From NCBI GenBank assembly GCA_037976565.1, contig CP137666.1, positions 61,006,605 through 61,070,604 on the forward strand: a stretch of 64,000 nt of DNA, given 5' to 3'. Position numbers and translations under genes: made by a program. The notes beneath the pieces are model-generated. The model saw only the letters and a program-made list of their open reading frames with translations. It was not told the DNA's origin and searched no databases. Positions within the stretch are counted from its first letter, which is position 1; every line of letters starts with the position of its first letter. Below are positions 59,501 through 64,000 of this stretch, piece by piece. This DNA comes from Mesocentrotus franciscanus (Eukaryota > Echinodermata > Echinoidea > Camarodonta > Strongylocentrotidae).

Positions 59501-62340
59501 NNNNNNNNNNNNNNNNNNNNNNNNNNNNNNNNNNNNNNNNNNNNNNNNNNNNNNNNNNNNNNNNNNNNNNNNNNNNNNNNNNNNNNNNNNNNNNNNNNNN
59601 NNNNNNNNNNNNNNNNNNNNNNNNNNNNNNNNNNNNNNNNNNNNNNNNNNNNNNNNNNNNNNNNNNNNNNNNNNNNNNNNNNNNNNNNNNNNNNNNNNNN
59701 NNNNNNNNNNNNNNNNNNNNNNNNNNNNNNNNNNNNNNNNNNNNNNNNNNNNNNNNNNNNNNNNNNNNNNNNNNNNNNNNNNNNNNNNNNNNNNNNNNGA
59801 AAGGTGAAGGACAGAGGACAGAGATTGCAAAGTTAAATAAAATGAAACATTCGGGTGGATCTAAGAAATTTTAAAGGACTGCAAAATATTTGAACCGCGA
59901 CAAGAGATATTACAATAAAAAATTACTTGATAATGGGCATTATACTGAGAAATATATGTCATCCAATGTTAACTCAGTTTTGTTGCCACAGGTAATATTT
60001 ATTTTATAGATTTATTCACAAATATCATTCATTTATTCATTTTATTAGCAATTTTGAGGATTGACTTTGTAATAATAAATTATCATTAAAAGTGTATCTC
60101 TGAAATCGGTTTGACATTATTAAGTTTCGTCGAATACGAGAAACTGGAAAATAATGTGGGTTACGAGCTATACCGCTAGTAGGCCTACATGAACATACGA
60201 AGCGTCATAACTCCACATCAAAAGAATGGTAGTAACTACTAGCTTCGCGAGACAAATACGACCGGCTGCACCCAAGGTCCAGTATTCTACTAAAATTTAA
60301 ACCTGACGAGTTTTTGTTAAAAGTTGAGTTTAACAAAGGAAATTAGTTTGGAGGTCGAAGTTTTCCTTTGGTAAACGTGACCTGAGACCCAGGGTCGGGT
60401 TTAATGGTATCAGTAGAGTACACTCCAGAGAGTCCAACTTATCTCTATATATACTCTCATCACGTCTGCGCAAAGATACTGCGTCTGATGAGTCTCTACT
60501 GTGCATTTATATGCCTGTATGTCACCAACTGACATAAAGGAATTGGCGCCTCGTGTGCAGACGGCATTAGCCGAGAAGAAGAATAGGCTACGACTTACAC
60601 CCATGGTTGCCGATTGGTCGATGACGATGACCGTCCTCAGCTTCTGACGAATCAGGGTGAATGTCGGCGACGTGTCCATAATGTCGGATGTCGGCGGGTT
60701 GGCGCCATCCAGGAAATCAGGTGACTTCAGCATGACGTCCCACGCACTTTGACCTGAGCATTGTCTGTTCTGCTCCGTCGGGGCCTCGGAGGAGTGGAGG
60801 GATGATGGGTCACCGTTCGGGTCACTGTGGCAAAAGCTCCTGATCTGTTTCAAGGAAAATGAGAGAAGAATTAGATTTGTGTATAGCACACCGCAACACA
60901 TGACGATCCGTCTACCATCTAATTTTTGAAGAAATAGTAATTTATATATGTAGATATGATAATTTTAGTATGTACAAATCGAATTTACGGGTATTGTAAG
61001 CCTCCCAGTCAGATAAAAGAACTGCTTGGCTACGTATTTTCGCAGGGCATATTGTTAGAGACGAAAATATGAACCGATGGACGGTAACGGGCGGAATCTA
61101 TCTAAAAGCCGAGCACACATTTTCGCCGGCGGCACCAAGTACGTGTGCCGTGAACTTTAGCATATGTTATCGACGGCAGCTATGCCATTGCCAACGTTCA
61201 TTATACATAGTCTTCACTTGTTTGCCTCTTATTCGCCATGTTCTCCTTTGGCAGGTCTGCAAAACCCAGCGCGTTCTTCTTCTTCTTCTTCTTCGCTATA
61301 AGTACAGTCCACCTCTGGTAACTTCATCCTTTTTAGAGTTCCAAGTCCTACATGTTTTATGAACCTTGACCTTCAGGTATAAGCAGAGGATTTCCGTCAT
61401 GATCACGATCTTCTCGAATGTCAGGTGTGATTAAATACCTGCTGTACGTACAAAAGGTCATCGACTGCACTTTTTGGAGACGGTTTAAACATAATGTCTT
61501 GATCCCTCCAGGGATCTCCCTGATCCCTCCATGCACCGATCTCTACCAGAGAGATCTCTTCAAGGGATCAGTGCATGTGTGCCCCAATGTCCCATTTTGC
61601 TTTCGAAGGTCATATCGGGGTCATATCCTTCATTTCTACATGTAGTTTCTAATTTCAGCGATGGATTACATTGCATGTTTTTCACATTTGAAGGAAATAA
61701 ATATGTACATCAAGAATTACGAACGAATGAGATTGTGTGTTCTGGTGAGAACTAAAAATAAATACAACGAAATCTGTATAAAATGAACAGCTTCTTGAGA
61801 AATTGTGTATCCTATCTCTACCTGACGTTTGGATTTCAATTGGAAAGGTGGCGTAATTCTCTGTATGCCATTTTCATTAAAGAAATTCAAACTCCTTGAT
61901 TATATTAATATCTAAATAAAATCATCATCAATCTTATTTAAACCTAGGACAAGATCGAGAATCATATGATCATGACTATGATGACAGTTATAGAGAAAAG
62001 GGTGAATATACTTACAGATGGGATATTGGTGCTGTACATGAGCGACCCGGAAGCAGTCTGTCTTTCGATGTTGCTGGGCCGGAAGCGGCACTGATGAGGC
62101 GGAAGTTCCCTTCTTGGACTTGGCATGATATCCCTTGTTGTCCACGCATCTGCAGGTCGCCACGCGTAGCAGAATCGGACAATCTTGGAGGCACGGCTAC
62201 TCCGACGATGGACTCTGAACACTTGTTGCCTTGCAGTCGGCCGAGGCTGTTGATGTAGAAGTTAGGGTCGGTGGGGAGAGAGGGATACTCGTCAAAGAGT
62301 CCCCATCTGAGATGACCCCACTCGTGAACAATCACTTTCG
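52714..62340 (-). CDS. CLCA: CLCA family (calcium-activated chloride channel regulator), 3' nine exons, partial
   Basis: Nine exons read in order as a CLCA protein: the HEWGHLRWGLFDEY metalloprotease motif, Cys-rich segment, VWA domain, CLCA middle region, fibronectin-III-like region, Gly-rich stalk, one membrane helix and a basic tail. Known family role: CLCA proteins are secreted or anchored metalloproteases that cleave themselves and modulate calcium-activated chloride currents; they are not channels themselves. The eight downstream exons join to 2511 nt (837 codons with stop) in perfect phase. The first exon seen (62016-62340) does not keep frame. Signal peptide and early exons are not visible, so the gene should continue beyond 64000. 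The VWA metal site looks degenerate. It lies in tandem upstream of CYFIP with no evident functional tie. Confidence 0.93.
54477..54698 (-). CDS. CLCA: CLCA exon h: fibronectin-III-like region start
   Basis: Encodes DNFPPARISDLEVLGFDVDA then GTARLRWTAMGDNYETGL, matching human DLFPPGQITDLKAEIHGGSL and INLTWTAPGDDYDHGTA. One base of a split Ala precedes donor GTAAGT. Confidence 0.95.
55262..55420 (-). CDS. CLCA: CLCA exon g
   Basis: Completes Gly, then ADVRKNDGIYSAYFTDFTEE and GNYQLDMSAVGDNTASKQRQ, matching human ADATKDDGVYSRYFTTYDTN and GRYSVKVRALGG. Donor GTTAGT after one base of a split Asp. Confidence 0.94.
55505..55700 (+). mobile_element. tRNA-derived SINE in a CLCA intron
   Basis: Head with tgatttagcggttcattcac and B-box-like GGTTCGGATCG, body with ccaggtgtaaatgggtacc, end ctatatacaagaaggcacca and (ttattg)n tail. 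Confidence 0.8.
55823..56099 (-). CDS. CLCA: CLCA exon f
   Basis: Encodes KGVWYVSIKNMEMEYQSVEL, DPVLVLHGEVKQGEMPVVGA and YPIRVTLRDSGI, matching human GTWKYSLQASSQTLTLTV, VVYANIRQGASPILRASV and LELLDNGAG. One base of a split Gly precedes donor GTAAGT. Confidence 0.94.
56796..57029 (-). CDS. CLCA: CLCA exon e: post-VWA beta region
   Basis: Encodes IVRRDFENVMPHRNLTTPVY, IDGTVGRLTTFRVQW and PVTVELRNPSGHVY, matching human VIVDSTVGKDTLFLITWTTQ and ILLWDPSGQ. Acceptor GTCTCCAG, donor GTACAG, phase 0. Confidence 0.93.
57115..57330. repeat. Three degenerate ~75-bp units with gttcaaccaacgtccaac and gacgtca
   Basis: Each unit has a gttggttgaa/gttcgttgaatgttca part, a gacgtca(ggga) part and a gttcaaccaacgtccaacaa part, in the CLCA intron between exons d and e. 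Confidence 0.7.
57621..57935 (-). CDS. CLCA: CLCA exon d: VWA end and Pro-rich linker
   Basis: Encodes VLLNNTGESEMGIGSNILLF then SGWQGSPTSITREISSFRQQ, aligned with human SEIVLLTDGEDNTISGCFNE. The late MIDAS Asp of LLTDGED is replaced (LLFSGWQ). A Pro-rich linker with repeated NPVEPP follows. Acceptor TTTCAAG, donor GTTAGT, phase 0. Confidence 0.9.
58837..59082 (-). CDS. CLCA: CLCA exon c: VWA domain middle
   Basis: The acceptor ACAG follows a (CT)n tract that serves as polypyrimidine tract. It encodes DDEVWQDVVRMTQRFISESP, SQVGIASYSSAGRKPVIRSY and TNPLLALRHAYYK, matching human SWVGMVTFDSAAHVQNEL and GGTSICSGLRSAF. The MIDAS Thr is kept (QTNPLLAL). Donor GTGAGT. Confidence 0.93.
59106..59125. 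repeat. (AG)n tract acting as CLCA polypyrimidine tract
   Basis: On the minus strand it is (CT)n just upstream of the acceptor of exon c. Confidence 0.8.
59299..59798. other. Assembly gap of exactly 500 N
   Basis: It lies in the CLCA intron between exons b and c. Both borders carry the same gaaaggtgaaggacaga.gac then agagattg (59270-59298 and 59799-59827). Confidence 1.
60599..60844 (-). CDS. CLCA: CLCA exon b: Cys-rich end and start of VWA domain
   Basis: Begins IRSFCHSDPNGD and contains APTEQNRQCSGQSAWDVMLK then SPDF, matching human APNKQNQKCNLRSTWEVISD. Ends TVIVIDQSATMG before donor GTAAGT. This is the VWA first strand with MIDAS motif D-x-S-x-T instead of D-x-S-x-S. Phase 0 both ends. 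Confidence 0.94.
62016..62340 (-). CDS. CLCA: CLCA exon a: HExxH metalloprotease motif, frame broken
   Basis: Acceptor CTGTCTCCAG, then KVIVHEWGHLRWGLFDEYP and NFYINSLGRLQGNKCSESIV (human VHEWAHLRWGVFDEYN, FYINGQ). H-E-x-x-H and the downstream D-E are intact. The 3' part, CRFRPSNIERQTASGSLMYS then TNIPS, is also clearly CLCA but in another frame. The exon is 325 nt where phase needs one base more (or two fewer). A third frame has a plausible piece in between (TCRCVDNKGYHAKSKKG), so one or two shifts are possible. Draft error or true lesion cannot be separated here. Donor GTAAGT. Confidence 0.85.
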
Positions 62341-62439
62341 CTGGAGACAGGGAGGGTTAAAAATGAGGACAAATCAAAGAAGAAATAGTTCATTGGTATG
62401 CATGTTATAGTCATTTATTAAGTATTTGGCGTCACCTGT

Positions 62440-62795
62440 ACCTGTGGGGCGAAAAGCGAACTATATCGCTGTAGTCCTCAGGATCCCCCGAAATAACTGA
62501 TCGGGGGTGAAGGTGGACCACTACAACAGCTAGGTTTCCCTCTACTCTTATACGAATAGTGCAGTGGGTTATTAACGTGCAAAATTGTGACTCTCTTCTA
62601 CACGGGGCATCCATTTAACGTCCTATCCGAGGGACGGAGTGTTTTCCACTGCAATGTAGCCTGCGCCTATGAAACAGAGGAGGGGCACGTTAACACACAA
62701 CGCAGGCTTCAGCCACCCGCCTTGGTTGGCTTCGAACCCACGATCTTTGGTTAGACTGGCAGACACTTTATTGACTGAGCCATCTCGCCTCCGCT
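62440..62795 (-). mobile_element. tRNA-derived SINE upstream of CLCA exon a
   Basis: On the minus strand: GGCGAGATGGCTCAGTCAAT with A box, B-box GGTTCGAAGCC, then a long body ending ttcgcttttcgccccacagg at about 62440. No acceptor-stem match, so not a tRNA gene. Confidence 0.8.
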
Positions 62796-62799
62796 AATG

Positions 62800-64000
62800 A
62801 AGGCAAGGAAAGCAACTAATACATGCGCCAATAATTCAACACATTGTTTGTACTGTTAATATTTCGGTTCACTTTTAAAAACTTAAACTGTTTGTACGAT
62901 GTCAATCTTGCAAGACACATCACAAACCGATTAAGTTACTGACGCAGACAGCAACAACGACACCGGGCTCGTGTGTAACGAGCATAAAGATAACAGGATG
63001 GTTACTCATAGATATCGTTTGAAAATAACCGGTCCATTAAAGTGATGAATACATTAGGTATTAGTCAAGACATCAATTGCAACAATGAGATTCATCTTTA
63101 CATCGAACACTTACTGAATGTTCATTTCACTAAATCCTATTTCTTTAAAGTTTTTCAAATTCAAGCTTTAAAACATTATGCTTTATTTTGTAATCATTCA
63201 TGTCAACTTTGGGGTATGAAAACTCAACAAAAAAAAAACAATGAGACGACGGCATTCATGATCAGCATGTATAATGCCGGGGTAGAAAGGAAAAATCAAG
63301 CTAGATTTCTTCGAAATATCATGACAAACACTATACGTCACAGAAACAGTCAGACATCACTCTCTCAGCAGAACATTTACCAATGACACTTTGCCCCCGA
63401 TCATCACACATCAGTAAAAGAAAGTTCATGACCATGCAGTCGTGTCGTCATGGCAACTAAGAAACTTGAATCTACTTTTCGCCGACATCATGTTTACGTC
63501 ATAAGACATTAGACTCATAGGGTGACGGCCTTTATTGAGCGTTATTCTGATACTTGCTTCTCTAATATCACGCAGTTTCCCCGTACAATTAAAATGCCTA
63601 TGATAATTATTTTCGTTGGACTCTTTGTTCTTTAATTTATTTAGTTTGATTACTATCCCAAATCAGAGGATTATTATCTATTCTATGCGCGTTTATTTCA
63701 GCTACAAGCTTAGGTTTCATTCTGAAATGAGTAAGCTTTGCAAAATATATTATTTCCGTCTCATGAATATTAAGCTATGCATATTCATAAGCCAACATTG
63801 ACTTTCATCCGTATCGATCTGACAAATTATTCGATAAATTTGAGTGATGATAGAACTGGTGACATGCACATTTAGACAAGTTTGTGGATATCTTACATGA
63901 GAACAAGATATTAAGTGATAACATTATAGACTTGAATCAGTCGACAGCCCTGACTTTTGTCAAAACGTATTTTTGCGAACTAAGCAGCCTCCATTCTGAT
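62800..64000. other. Probable CLCA intron; no exon recognised
   Basis: I searched both strands by eye for the expected preceding CLCA segment (the YGQCG / FTPNFL-type region) and did not find it. Confidence 0.5.

Noticed and set aside
59226..59874. Frames of about 195 codons across the gap
   Set aside because: They consist mainly of N; no real sequence.

Overview
The window is animal nuclear DNA: AT-rich, intron-rich, full of SINE, LINE and MITE debris and minisatellites, with two multi-exon genes on the minus strand. Both proteins read clearly as animal families (CYFIP and CLCA). The divergence from vertebrates, the tRNA-derived SINEs ending in 'aagcgctatataa' plus (ATT)n, and the frequent TACATGTA words fit an echinoderm, most likely a sea urchin. 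The organism is inferred, not proven.

Layout. Positions 1-8150 lie downstream of gene 1 and hold no gene I can support: an inverted pair of repeats, a higher-order tandem array, a LINE 3' end, a SINE and an exact 37-bp tandem repeat. Positions 8621-46732 (minus) are a complete CYFIP gene (Sra-1/PIR121 subunit of the WAVE complex). I could place 26 coding exons, all GT-AG and all phase-compatible, that join to 3870 nt (1289 residues plus stop). A 5' UTR piece and candidate non-coding first exons reach to about 49.1 kb. Introns carry a 48-bp and a 34-bp minisatellite, microsatellites, several MITE-like families, and decayed tandem copies of exon edges. Positions 46.9-48.7 kb, in intron 1, hold a promoter-like palindrome/TATA/hammerhead-like block and a decayed LINE. 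Positions 49.2-52.7 kb are intergenic. Positions 52714-62340 (minus) are the 3' nine exons of a CLCA gene (calcium-activated chloride channel regulator family: HExxH metalloprotease, VWA, fibronectin-III-like region, C-terminal membrane anchor). Its 5' exons are not seen and should lie beyond 64000. The most upstream exon shows a reading-frame break, and a 500-N gap sits in one intron.

The two genes are in tandem orientation but have no known functional link: CYFIP acts in the cytosol on Rac1/Arp2/3 actin assembly, CLCA at the cell surface. The most unusual structural signal is that at four separate CYFIP exon edges the exon end plus splice-site or 3' UTR flank has been copied locally and then decayed. 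A second point of interest is a TATA box 35 bp upstream of a hammerhead-ribozyme-like core.
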